Of a stretch of 64,000 nucleotides of DNA, positions 13,301 through 25,204 are shown piece by piece; positions within the stretch are counted from its first letter, which is position 1; each line of letters opens with the position of its first letter. The DNA is from Struthio camelus (taxonomy: Eukaryota; Chordata; Aves; Struthioniformes; Struthionidae). The stretch covers positions 17,047,068-17,111,067 of the forward strand of contig NC_090952.1 in the NCBI RefSeq assembly GCF_040807025.1, written 5' to 3'. A program made the translations under genes and the position numbers. The notes under the pieces were generated by a model that saw nothing but the letters and a program-made list of their open reading frames with translations, made no database searches and was not told the DNA's origin.

Positions 13301-16300
13301 TCAGTACCTTATCTGGGTTGTGCTCAGTGGTTAATGGTAAGAACTGGATTTATATGAGGAGAAGAGATTCTTTTGTAAACATCTCGGCTCACTTCAAATC
13401 TGCTGTCATGGGGCTTGGGAAAAGATAAATATTTCAGGTACTTCTACATATTACCCGTTTTGAAATGCTACATATTTTATGCCTGAAATCTGGATTTCCT
13501 TTACACAGAGGTTGGGTAAAGGAGATTTAAGCTTAAGAATTGAAAACATCCTCCCTTTGCCAGTTCTCATTCGTATGGTATCCAGGTGAAGGAGACTGCA
13601 ATTGTTAAAAAATCTTTGTATCAAAAAGATATATCATAACTACAGCCTAGAAAAACATATGTTTTTAGCAAACCTAGAAAAAATAGACATTCTAAAATAT
13701 GATTGTGTGATTTCCTTCTTATTATCAGTTACAGGCACTTTTCAAGTGAAATCCGAAAATACTAAAACTATTTGGAATACAGCGGAGATACCAGAGGGAT
13801 CAGAATTTGATGATACCTGGGATCCTAGAGAACAGCCAGAGTAAGTGTAAGCGAGCTGAGACTGCCTGCATGGGTTTTACATAGCTTTGATGGAAATGTG
13901 TTAAATAACATCTACTGTGTTTGAGTGAAATTCAGCCATCTGAAAAGCTTGTGTCATGGAAGGACAAAGGAATGAATACTGATTGTTGCCTTTAAAGAAG
14001 CAACAAGTGAAGAGGGATTTGGCATTCAGCTATATCTCTGCATACATTTTTTCTTGTTTGAAACTTATCACCTGTGAGGTATAGAACACGCTCTCTATTT
14101 GTGTTGTGGTCCCAATGGATGTTTTCCTCGTGCCATTTTTTCTTGACTCTTCCTCTCTCTGCTCGGGAAAGGGTGGCATGCCTCATACAATTATGCACTG
14201 CGTTGCACAGATCAGAAGAGTAAAAATCTTTGTAATAGTTCATTAGTTCAATAGTTCATAGATTAATTCATTGAAAATGGCCCAAAAGGAAAACAGATGA
14301 TTTGAGAGGTGCATCCAGAGCTATTAGATTTCTCGTTGACTGAGAGGAATTGTTACATGTGCACATGAACACTGGAGATGTGAAGAAAACTCTTGCCATA
14401 CACTTTTTCCAGCAGTATAGAGAATGACTCAATTTATTTTGCTCAATTTACTAGGAGTAATATATGTTCTAAATACAATATTTAGTTGTATTTCCTCATT
14501 AATTAAAGCTCGAGAGAACATATGATACCAGATTTTGTAGTGTTCAAAATTAGACAAATTGATTTATAGAGGAAGAAATTGAGTGTTGGCCAAATGCAAA
14601 ATAATTAACATTAGACAAGAAAACACTCTTATTCTTATGCTCCAAGAGTATCATGAATGACAGAACAGAACAGTCAGAGATGTCATTATGTGACAGTATC
14701 CTTTTCCCAAGATATTGTGTTGGTTGACTAGCTGATAAGTATCATATTCACTTAGGGATGCTTTCCCTGCTCCTGCAAAGGCTGATTAGTGAAGTAGAGG
14801 GAGTAAAATGAATACCTTGGAAGGTGGTGTGAATGTTCTACACATCTTCCAGGCAACTGTGTCATTCATGGCTCTGAAAAAAAAGCTGGTGCAGATGTCT
14901 TGAAGACTTGAAGGGAGATTGGCAAGGAGGAGAGAGAATGTGATAAGTACATGAGTACTGATAAAAAGATTTATGGTCCTTTGAGAAATACAGCCTCCTT
15001 TACTCTCCTGCCCCTTCTCCAGTGTGGTGTGAGACAACTACTTTTCTCTCTCTGTCTCTCAGGTATGAGATTTTATTCAAACAGCGGGTGGGAACAGAGG
15101 ACGTCTTCTTCGGGATGAGCAGGAAAGACCCTTCCACAGCATGCTGTGAAGACATGGTGGTATGCTGAGCCTGTATCTCCCATCCCTTCTCTGTAGCCTC
15201 TCCCTGCAGCCTCCTTCTTTCAATCTTGCTCTCTTCTCAAGACACAGAACATAAACATCAAGTTATATTGTTGCCTTTGGCCTCCTATGGGATTTTCTTG
15301 TATCTTTCCACACACTTATAGATGATATTTACCCTTGCTAATCTGAAGAACTCATGTAGCTCCTCAAGAACACCGTACTCAAAAGAGAAAGAATCAGTGC
15401 AAATGTTTCCCGCCTACAAACTTGAGGGAAATGAAAGCAGCTCCAACATGATGTGAGGGACTAGGAAGGAAGAGACAGTTTTCCTCTGCCTGCATTTATT
15501 GCAAAGTATGTGAGTTAGCAAAGTGTTGCAATACTGTGTCTTCAAAGTTACAGGTATCAGATCCTGTCCCATTACTATATAATCAGGGACTTTGCTGCTT
15601 TCTAAAATTCAGGAGAGATATAACTGCTGTATGTTTTTTCTTGCTGAAGCAAGCTGGCCTTAGAATATACAAACCCACGGGCTTTTGGTCAATGTAGAAT
15701 ACCTGTTGAGTATGTTATCAGCTCAGGATTTTGTAGAAGATAAGGTATCAATATACATCACAGAGCTATAGAAAGCAATGATTATCACTTTCTCATATTT
15801 TCTCTAATACAGATTACCTGTTCTGAATGTTGCTTTTTGACACTAGCATCAAAATGATCATGAAGACAGAAGATCTCTTATGGTTTATAGGGTTGCACGT
15901 CTAATCACAGCTTTACTTCTACTTGTCATTTCAGATTAAAATCAAACTGCCAGAGACAAAGTTCTTGGACATCACTTTAGATATCCAGGACAAGGTTCTT
16001 GACCTTCGAACCCCCCAAAAGTAAGAGAATCAGAACTGATAGAGGTGTAGTTAATATCTTGTTTCTATGGAAGTTAAACCAAGCCTTCATTAAAATACTA
16101 TCTGGAAAGCAAAGGTAAAGATGCAGATGGAATTATTAAATCCATCGGGACACAGGAGAAATAAATACAGACAAAAATAATTACAGTCCATTTTTAGGCT
16201 TGTAGTGTGCTAGGGTCAAAACCTCTGATACTGGTCTAGCAAGAATAGCCTTAAAACAGTTTTTGACTACTGAAACAGCCAGCCTTTAAGGGCCCAAAAT

Positions 16301-18246
16301 GTTTGTGACAAATTGACTGAAGTTGTGAAGGACTACTTGGGAATTTGGTTTATAAATGCTAATTTATACAAATACACAAATGAAGATGCACAAAAACGTG
16401 CAGATACAGTTTCAGAGGTTGACATTGCAATTGCATCCATGCCTGGTTATGTACACAGAGGGATGGAATTATTACAAGGTTTTCCTAAAGAGATTTCCCT
16501 TGAGTTCTTGCTTTCTGTAGGGCTGCTTCATAACTACAGCAAAGACAGCTAGAAACTGACTGACATATTCTATGACTTCCTGGGCTTCGCACAATCTTCA
16601 TGCATATTTCCCACAGCGTGGAATAGCTAATAATCACTTACAGAACCCATAGTTAGCAAAAGATGTAGCTTAATGCAGTACTGCAGATGTCGGAAAGCCT
16701 CTACATCCCTTTTTTTTTTTTTTTTTTTTGCAGTCTTACTTTTTGGTGACTCAGATCTGCCATTATCTTCTTAGTATCCAGCTGTCTCAAGTCACAAGCC
16801 TAGCAAATAAAATGTTTACTGTAAATCTAATGGATGCTTGGGGACAGTCTAAGCCAGTGCTGACTTCACAAATATAAGTGCAAATCCTGTCAGTATGAAA
16901 GAAGTAAATAAGATTTCAAGTTCTACATACCAAAAAACACTGTGTTGTCACAGGGTGGGAGGGGCTCAAAGGAACTGTTTCCAGCTCTGTAGTCCTGGGG
17001 CTGATTCTAAGCCTATCTAGTTTTAAAGACTTCCATTTTATGCCAGCTGGCTCCTTTCAGTAGGCAGGATGCAAAGGTGCTCTGACTGTACCTCTTCCTT
17101 TCAGCCATGGCTCCTGTAACACAGAGCTGAAAAGGTCTGTGAAAAAGAATCAGCATGACTCAAAACCCAATTTAAAACAACCCCCATCTATGCTACTATG
17201 TTGTCTTGCAGGGCTGTATAGTGTTTGGCTGGGCAGGTCTCTTGATTCTCAAGTCTCCTTGCTTCTATTTGCACTGTCAATAGAGCACAGGTCCATGGTC
17301 CAATAGAGCACTGGCCCATCGTTCATATTGTTAACATAAAAGCTCTGGGATAAGAGGGGAAAGAGGCCAGACTCTTTGCGTGAGCAAGTGAGTTGAGCTC
17401 TCATTAATGAAAGAGTTGATCCAAAAGGCTTACTGGCCATTCCAGGAAGAGCTTTCTGCCTACTGTAGCAAAGGACTGCAGGATGTCTCCGGAGTCCAAG
17501 ATCCAACATTTCTTTGTATATTATGTGCTACAAGTAGGGGATCACTGAATTTATCTCTAGCATAGGTGGAAAAAAAAGCCCAGAGATTTTATAACCCTAA
17601 GTCCACTCTCATACCTGCACTTTACTTTGTAGTATAGACACGCCCTTTGTGTAACTGGACTGGACAAATCCTCTAATTAGGCTGCACCAGTTAATTCTTT
17701 TTACTAGGGAAGACAAGCTGCTAAAGGCACACGTTCAGGCCTTAGGCATTATTCAATTTTTTTTCGTTTTTAAACACCAATACAACATTATCAATGCAGC
17801 TCCTCCTTCCTCTGCATTTAAAATGCAGCACTATGTAGAAGCAGAACTGTGGAGAGATCCCACAATCCATCATTGGAAACTGTTGTCATAGCCACAGCCA
17901 AGAGAAAGAAGAGAGTAGTGTTGGAAATATTCCAGGGCCTGCATAACTGTGCACTGGGTATTGCAGGTGCTCCACAACCTGTCATGAGCAGGGGAATATG
18001 CTGAATTAGTGTTTCTTGATATACTCTGATAGGTGAATTGCTAAAGTAAGTTGCAGTCCCATCTCAGTTGCTCACCCAGTCTGAGGCATCCAAACCCACT
18101 GTGTCCTGTTTTATAGGAAGCTGTTGCTGCACCTCCCCTACCCTGTGGACAGCAAGAATGGAAAAGCTCACTTCTTCTCTGAAGAGGAGATCTTGGAAGT
18201 CACCTTGAGGATGTCAAGAGAATTTGACTTCATTAATTTTGCCTGA
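10314..18246 (+). CDS. DNAAF6: Dynein axonemal assembly factor 6 (PIH1D3), complete, six coding exons
   Basis: Cytoplasmic co-chaperone that helps HSP90/HSP70 fold and pre-assemble outer and inner dynein arms of motile cilia; loss of the human X-linked gene causes primary ciliary dyskinesia. Coding exons: 10314-10418, 12144-12207, 13735-13840 (or from 13729), 15063-15159, 15935-16020, 18117-18246. All junctions are GT-AG and in phase, giving 195 or 197 residues against 214 in human. The acidic N-terminus ([13 protein letters not shown]) leads to [24 protein letters not shown] and [17 protein letters not shown]. The C-terminal PIH1/CS-like part runs through [32 protein letters not shown] and ends REFDFINFA. 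These match human PIH1D3 landmarks ([36 protein letters not shown]). A tandem acceptor (CAGTTACAG, 13726-13734) offers a two-residue V-T insertion. It lies head-to-head with the nucleoporin gene. Confidence 0.97.
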
Positions 18247-18392
18247 TGAATAGAGAGGTGGAGAAAGTTTGCAAAAAAAGATCACTGCACATTTGAAGTC
18301 TTCTCAAGACCTAATTGGTCATCAAATAGGAGATTGTTCCCCTTGAACAGTCCAGGGGGAAAATCCCTGGAGAAACTGAATGAGTCAGGAGG

Positions 18393-18398
18393 AATAAA
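18393..18398 (+). terminator. AATAAA poly(A) signal of DNAAF6 (proximal)
   Basis: AATAAA 147 bases after the DNAAF6 stop codon. A second AATAAA at 18894-18899, followed at once by the GT-rich GTGTGTT, could be a distal signal; the sequence alone does not decide between them. Confidence 0.6.
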
Positions 18399-18899
18399 AG
18401 AGAAAGGAAAAGATATATTTAAAACACGCATAGGTTTGTAAGCTGGGGCTGTCCAGCTCTTGCTCTGCTCTGGTTAACGTTCTGCTTCCTTCAGTCTGAT
18501 ACAGGCCTGGGAATCATCCATAGGAGATCACAAATTCTATAAGCCAGGGAAAGTCTTTCTGCAGTTGTGGCTGATAAGTAGCACAATGAGGCTCTGGCCC
18601 ATGACTGTGTTTCTTAGTGACTGTTGCCACACTTGCAAGTGATAATATTCCTACTTGGTCTCCTATTAGAGAAGCTGAGAACAAGGCCAGTTCAGAACTC
18701 ACTTTTAACTATTGGTGAGGAGCTCTAAGCTTTTCAGGTGTCCGTTTCCACAGCTGAAGCTCCTTTACACTGGCAGAAGAAGGTACCCTGCTATAGTTGG
18801 ACTGTTGAACAGCTCAGCTGTTTTGAACAATTTTTGACAACGTGTGGTTCAGTGTCATCTATTCACCAGCTATTCTTCTGATCTATCTTAGTTAATAAA

Positions 18900-21800
18900 A
18901 GAGTGTGTTCTAATGAACTGTTCCAGTTACCTTCAACTCTGCCTTCTCTGCATTATGTCCTGAGAGACTTCCTAGAAGTGAGGTAAGAGGAACTTTGAAT
19001 AACAAAGCATCATTTTCTTAAATGAAGCATGAAGCATGGCAGAAGCTTTTCTATGGCTTTCAGGTCCAATCTAGAACTGCACATGTGGGTAACGAAGATG
19101 TTCTTCTTTTACCAGCTGCTGGGCTAATACATTCATTTAACATTTTGTCAGTCATACAGGAAGAAAACAGATATCTGCTCAATGATCCAAATGGAAAGGA
19201 CAAGCAGGGATGTATTAAGGATGCTTAGCCAAGATCTTTGAGGCCTCTTGATAAAGTCTGTCAGTACCAATAAAAATGAGGGCAGGAGAGGACCAGGTGC
19301 CTTTGCAGACAACTTGAGCCAGGCCTAGAGTTAAGGCAGGCCTAAAGTTAAGCAGGAAAGGATGAGATGCCTTTGCAGATCTTGTCCGCACAGTGGCTTT
19401 AGTTCCAGTTCTGGGGATTTTTCTGATACATCTACCAAAGCCTGGAGCATTCTTGCTTAAAACATGGAAGACTAGGCTGACTTCCTTCAAAATCTCAGGA
19501 GGAGGGGAAGAGCAGCATAAAACAAACACCCAGAAGAGAGACTTGCTGTGGCCTCAGACTGAGCTGCACATCATGTCCCCCTTAAGTCTCCTAGGTCAAG
19601 CAGGATTTTGTTTTATTTATTTATTTATTACAAAATGTACCTAAAAGTTGAACAGTGGGCATTGCACCACTGTTCTTGTTCTTAACTCTGGAGGACATGA
19701 AACGTGTTTGTGCAGCGGCTTAGCAGCAGCAGCACTCCTTTGTCTAGTGGTGCCCTTCCTTGCCATAAGGCGCTGAGGACAGAACAAGAAAAGAGGGTCC
19801 AGGGAGGCTCTTTACCATTCCTGAGCAGTATTTGTCGTCATGACTAGAGACTGAGTATCACCTCATTACAGAATAACTCCACAGTCACCTTAAACCAGCC
19901 TTTTTCCTAGTTGCAAAAATCCCTTTGACGGAAGCCAACATTTATGGAAGCTTTTTGAGTCTTTTTCTTCATCAGCACTGGCTCCTCTCCTCTTTATAGA
20001 TCTCAGTAGGCATCCTCAGATGACTGCAGATCCCTTCTTTTTGATGTCATTTCTTTTACAGACACTTACTGTAGAAACACAAGACAGGAAAAAATACAGG
20101 AGCTGGAAGGCTCATTAGCACATTGCTGGACACTTCATTTTAATTTCTGGCAGTGGTTTCCTTCAGGTTAAATAGATCCAGAAAGTTTTGTTTACCTAAC
20201 CATACACATGCTTGTTCTCTAGTGGCTTAGAAAAAAACTAAATATTGAGACTCTTTAGAGAGTTCAGAAAATACTATTTAGTTACTTCTATACAGCACCT
20301 AATTAAAACAAAAAACAAAAAAGAAGTACAACTGATTCAGTTGTTTTAAAGTGCTGATTTCTGTGCAGAAAAAACATCAAATCTCATCAGCCTTGAGGGC
20401 GTAGCTATACTAGGATCATTTTGACACTATTTCTACAACAGTATTTTCTTCCCTAAGGTAAACTATACAAGAGAAAATGTTGCACACAGGTCTCCCCAAC
20501 AGACTTGGCCAGCAGGGCTGAATTAATCAAGGTAAGAAGGGTACAGTCTCCAACGTTACTAGCCCAGAAAAAGCCCTCAGAAGACAGGCCAAAAGTTGAG
20601 TAAAAACTGAACTTTGAATGATAGGCAAGTTCTTTCAAATTCCACTCCAACAAACAATAATCAAAACCTAGTCTGCAAATTGTTTCACAACATCACATTC
20701 AGAACAGCTAAACATCCCTCTGAAGGGTCATTCACGTGAAAGAAGCTCCTGTGCGACTTTCAGGAACACATCCTCTAGCTGTAAGGGAAATGTTTGCCTA
20801 TTTTGATCTAATTTCCACTGCCACAACAAATCAGAAAGTTTCAAAATATTCAGCGTATAAGTACTCGTCTGAGCACTTCATCTCCTTTACTTCCTCTCTC
20901 TTCTTTCTCCCTGTTCCCCTAAAACAATGCATAAAACATTTCACTATAAAGTCTGCAAATGAAACAAGTTCAAAGACAAAGCTCTCCTGAGTCTTTGACA
21001 TGTTAAAACTGCACTGGATTTAAAATTTGATTTAAACTGCCCTCTCTCCACATACAATTTAGTAACGCCAGATGTTACAAGAGAGTAATAATAAAATCAT
21101 AAACAATAGTTTGATTTCTATGGATGATCTTATCAAAAGTGCCAAATCTGAAAGTACCATTAAGGGCACAGAACTCTAGTCATATCGGACCTTTCTCTCT
21201 TTGTACCTCTACAGGTGCATGTGCAGGTTAGTGTGCACAAACCCACACGTACATTATTACTGTAAGCTAGAATTTTCATGCATAAATAAAAGGGCAGAGG
21301 TAAGACTGAGCATTCAGTCTGATCTCAATGTCCTGATTTCTAAACATTTAATTCCTGAGTTTAAATATTACATTTTTCATTAGGTTGAAAATAGTTGCTC
21401 ATTCTAATATATGCAAAATGTGGGGATATTTTTAAGGCAAATTTTTTTTTCAATTCTGTATTATGAATTCTTTGCCACCATGTGGCAGTACAGCAACATC
21501 TCTCATCACAGTTTGGATGTTTTCCAAAAACATTTAGTTTCAGAGCACCTTCAAATCTGATACTAAATATGTACTGTTAGACGTATTTCCTTTATTTGTC
21601 CACCTTTCAGTTTGTCTCAATTCAATTTTTGCAACCTTCTAAGTCCTATCCATCTAACTGTACAAGTGCATTTAGAGAATAATACTTGAGTATGTAAGAC
21701 TATAATATTCATTATTTCTATGAAGATTTCCTCTGTGTGAGGAAATAATAGTTTCCGTATGCCTCTCTGATGGTGCCAAAATCTCTTGTTGTAATTCACA

Positions 21801-21983
21801 GTTTCCAGTTTTGGCTTCCAGCCTCCTTGGCTTTATTAGTAATAAGGTGTGTACGTAGCTGTAGTTTAAGAGAAAAGAATCAGGTGAGTCTGTGTGCATC
21901 TATATAATACGTGCGTATGTATATATGTAGCTGTACTGCAATCTGGCACTATTTGGGAATGATAGGTGCCACACAGGCAAGAA
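18900..21983. other. Gene-poor intergenic stretch
   Basis: Moderately AT-rich. I see no supported exon, RNA gene or recognisable interspersed repeat; there is a short TTTA run near 19611-19627. The ORFs are short and look like chance. Confidence 0.6.
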
Positions 21984-22310
21984 TGCGACTCAGAATGGTG
22001 CAGCCCATAGAAGAGGGGTTTGTTCTGGGGTGTTCCCCAAGAGTTAAGGAACCCCTTAACGTGGTGCACCACAGCCAGAGTCACCACACCGGGTTTGCCC
22101 TCCAGTGAACCCATGAGCCCTGAGCGAACCTAGGCAGCAACACACAAGTGACGCAGCAGTCTCACACTCTAAGCACCTAGGTACTGTGGAACTTTGCACT
22201 GAGTTAGCTGTTGAACATCCATACTGTTACCTGTTGAACATGCATACTGTTATCTGTTGACCATCCTGTTGACCATATTGTTATCAGCTGAGGCCATAGG
22301 TTCTGTTGTG
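21984..22310 (+). mobile_element. LTR fossil fragment, left border of the tandem array
   Basis: This 327-bp stretch is repeated in the same orientation at 47892-48219, about 1% diverged, where it continues into an LTR-like sequence carrying a TATA-like box and a poly(A) signal. It begins with TG (21984) and is cut off at the junction with the first 5.5-kb unit. It is a broken U3-like part of an avian LTR element; I cannot name the family. The low divergence suggests an age of at most a few million years. Confidence 0.65.
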
Positions 22311-22577
22311 CGCGAGTGCAGCGTGCCTGGGAGCCAGTGCGAAAGCCCAGGGAGAAAGCGCCGGGCTGCCACGGTGTGGGGCTGTGACGGGCATCCCCTG
22401 CCCTCCCTGTCGCCGTGGCGTGATCCTGGCCAAAGCCAGGCTTGGGCCCAGCTGTGCTGGTGCTGGAGCGTGTGTGAGTGAGTGAGATGTGTGCCCCAAG
22501 GCCTGGGCGTGGGTGAGAGCAGCTCATTGAGAGGAAACACCACCCTCACACGGCGTGAGCTCTGCCTCCTCTTGACC

Positions 22578-22583
22578 TTTATT
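22578..22583 (-). terminator. AATAAA poly(A) signal, array gene copy 1
   Basis: AATAAA on the minus strand, 394 bases past the stop codon, followed about 25 nt on by a GT-rich stretch (CGTGTGAGGGTGGTGTTTCC). This is a normal cleavage-site arrangement and supports the gene's strand and 3' end. Confidence 0.75.
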
Positions 22584-22977
22584 GCCCCCGTTGCCTCCCC
22601 GTGCTGGTGGCTGTGTGCGAGGAAGGCGCCGGCCCGAGACGGAGGAGCGCGGTGCGGGCAGGCGGGGAGGAGGGCCGGTGCGGTGGCCTGGTGTCGGGGC
22701 AGGCTCTTGCTTTGCGGGCGCGCGCTGGAGCAGGCGCTGGGGCTGGGCAGCGGCAGCAGGCTCTTTGCGTGTTGTCCGGCGGAGTCGTGGGTGTGCGAGC
22801 CGGTGAGTTTGTGGGCAAAGGGGCCGGTGCTTCGCCGGGGCTCTGCTGGGCTCAGGCTGACGTGTTTTGGAGGGCCAGCGTTGCTCTCGTTGTGCCTCAG
22901 CGGCTCTGATGCCCGTTTGCCAGAGAAGGGCCCCAAAGTCGGCGTCAGCGTGCCCAGCCGCCCGGCCTGCCGCCCGC

Positions 22978-25116
22978 TCAGGCCTCGTCGCTGGTGGGTG
23001 GTTCGGGTCCGTCTGAGCCAGGCGCGCCCGCGCTCGTGTTGTGCTCGTCCCGCTCTGTGGCGCTGAAAGGGAAGCAGTGGTTGCGTGCAGTAGCTTTCTG
23101 AAGGGAATATTGCCCAGCCGCAAAGGAAAGGGAGCGGGAGACTAGGTCTGTAAGCCCACAAAGAGGCCGCCAAAGCCCGCGTGCCCTTGAAAGGGGTGCA
23201 GGATAATCTGCCAAACGTGTCTTGTGCTTTTGCGGTGGTGCGTACCTGTCCAGAGAAGCGCTTCTGCTGAAGTCGTCCGAGTCCGGCGTAGGAGGCGGGG
23301 AGAGAAGAAAAAGGCCACCGTATGGACAGTCCTCGTCATCGTCCCAGGTGCTGCAGAGCTCTATGCTTGCTGTGCTCGGGGAAGCACACCTGGAGCAGGC
23401 ACGCTGCAGGCTCGTGGGAAGCTGTGAATAATGACGACGCGTCAGGGGAGGAGCGTTATGTGGGTCCGAGTTTGACGAGGGGAAGGTTGGGAGGGACTCG
23501 CTCGGCTGGAGCGTTTTGTGCCGGAGGCAGAAGAGAACTCACCTGCTGGCAGTGGCCAAGGGTCTGCAGAGCGGATGCCTCGACGTCGTTCTCTGGAGAC
23601 CTAGGAACGGCAGAGAGAGGTGTTACTTGTCCTTTGGAGCGGAAGACTAGCAGCGCGTTGCCTTTCCGTAGGCTAAAGCCAAGCCCTTTGCGCGTCCTAG
23701 TGGGGAACGCGTCCTTTGTCCCGTTTGCCAAGGAGAGCGCCTCCGAGACTAGCAGGGCTGGGAGTCTGTGGTCAGGTATGGCGCCTGTAGAAGGGGTGAA
23801 AGTGCCAGCGTGGGAGCTTTCTGGGAAGCCTTGACAGTACAGGGAGGCTGAAGGGGAGCACTTTGTGCAGCTGCGTAAAAGCCGCTTTGCAGTTGTGCTG
23901 TTCCTTCTGCCTGGCCACGAGAGCGGCAGGGCAAGAGAGGACGCCAGCGAAGGGCGCTAGCTAGTTGGATTTAACGCGTTTAAGAGTCATGCCTGGAAGT
24001 CCTTCAGCATCTGTATTTGGGGGCCTGTTGAGGGCAGCTGTAGGCTTCCCGGCCGCTCCGAGGGGTGGCCGAGACCTGGACGGAGGTGAGCCCTTGGCTG
24101 TGGCTTTGTGCCCATGTTTGTGCTGTCCGCCAGGTGTGGAGCAGGAGGTTCAGCGCTCCCAGGGAGTTGCCCTGGGTGGAGCCTGACTCATGCTGCGAGT
24201 GGCTAAAGCTAGGGACCTGCCCACGTGGGGAGCTGCTTTGCTACCTATCCCTTGGGAAGGGAGGTGACTTTTCAAAGTTACTTTTCTTTGCCGGTCTTGA
24301 GTCGGCAGGCAAGCCAAACGCAGCACGTGAAGACGACCACAGCAGCGATGAGCGTCAGAGTGTTTGCGACGATGATGATGGCGGTGTGATTTAGAACGCC
24401 CGGGTCATCCTCTTCAAAGCCGCTGAGGAAGGTTACTGCAAAATAACGGGCAGACAGGAGAGTTTATATGAAAGGTGCGTGCTGTGGTAGGTCAGAGAGA
24501 GGAGGAGGAGGGGGAGGCTGAAGAAAGAAGAGCCCCAGCAGAGCGGCACGTGCTTTTCTGTTGTGGGGACATGATTTCCCAGCACGGGCAGGATGCCGTG
24601 CGGTGTAGGAGTTGAGGGCCGGAGCACTGGGGAAAGAGTGCCGTCCTTCTCCTCTCCCCTCTGTTCCTTGTGGTGGAGTTGCTCCTGCTGTCCTGGCGTG
24701 TCCTTGCTGCAGTGGGAAGAAGGGGGAAGGAGGAGCCTGTTGTCATCAGCAAGACGGAGAAGTGCCGGGAGGAGGGTTGGCAGGTGCTTTTGTGTCCCCA
24801 GGGAGGGCAGCATGGGAGGGCGGCGCAGGCGGCTTTGGAAAGCCGCGTCTGTGCCCGAGAGCTCCTTCTAAAGCGTGCTCGGCTGTGAAAGGGACGCGTC
24901 TGTTCTCGCGGTGCCGGCAGGTGCTCCTAGGCGCCAGCGGAAGCGCTGGCTTCCCCCTGGAAATTCCTCCTTAGCGAATGTTAGTTGGGGGAGAGGAGGT
25001 TTTACGTTGGAGCGCGTACCTTCAGACGACGCTGAAGCCTCTCTTTCCTCCGGGATGGGGAAGGCTCGTGCGAAAGCACAAAGCCAGAGGCACACCAAGG
25101 CAGAGCAGCGAGCCAT
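22978..25116 (-). CDS. Unrecognised small type I membrane protein, five exons, array copy 1
   Basis: Minus-strand exons: 25020-25116, 24282-24435, 23543-23600, 23246-23358, 22978-23062. Every intron is GT-AG and phases chain (1, 2, 0, 2) to 507 bases, 168 residues. The ATG has a good Kozak context (GACATGG). Residues 1-18 are a signal peptide (MARCSALVCLWLCAFARA). Residues 19-51 form an acidic ectodomain with N-glycosylation site NHT at 48-50. Residues 52-76 are one transmembrane helix, then RLKTGKEK, so the C-terminus should be cytoplasmic. The tail has WDDDED at 108-113, SPPPTPDSDDF at 123-133, RSAS at 135-138, and ends PPTSDEA. The exon 4 acceptor is the weak point: the stronger CTGCAG site (exon from 23350) is in frame only if exon 3 is skipped, giving 146 residues. 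Family unrecognised; SALQT after the helix recalls TMEM154, weakly. Confidence 0.75.
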
Positions 25117-25196
25117 GTCTGCTGGTACTGCCAAAGCCGGGTGCGCAAATGAGGCGCGCCGGGCAAGGGGGGCCCTGGGTTGCCCTCGCAGTGCTG

Positions 25197-25204
25197 TGAC
25201 ATCA
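25197..25204 (-). promoter_or_regulatory. CRE-like motif upstream of array gene copy 1
   Basis: TGATGTCA on the gene's strand, one base from the CREB/CREM site TGACGTCA, about 80 bases upstream of the ATG in a CpG-rich, TATA-less region. A promoter role is inferred. Confidence 0.4.

Noticed and set aside
16313-16552. A 79-codon plus-strand ORF in the last intron of DNAAF6
   Set aside because: Looks somewhat protein-like but has no family resemblance, no splice signals in phase with DNAAF6 and no promoter.
21979-21983. AAGAA beside the left LTR as a target-site duplication (another AAGAA lies at 48709-48713)
   Set aside because: The second copy falls inside the apparent right LTR end, not after its CA terminus, and a 5-bp A-rich match is easily chance.
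22482-23066. A 194-codon plus-strand frame in each unit
   Set aside because: It is a shadow on the strand opposite the 3' UTR and last exon; Cys/Arg/Leu-rich without domain signal.
22250-23173. A 307-codon minus-strand frame overlapping the last exon of array gene copy 1
   Set aside because: It is out of frame with the phase-consistent spliced model, lies mostly in the 3' UTR and partly in the LTR fragment, and is explained by high GC.
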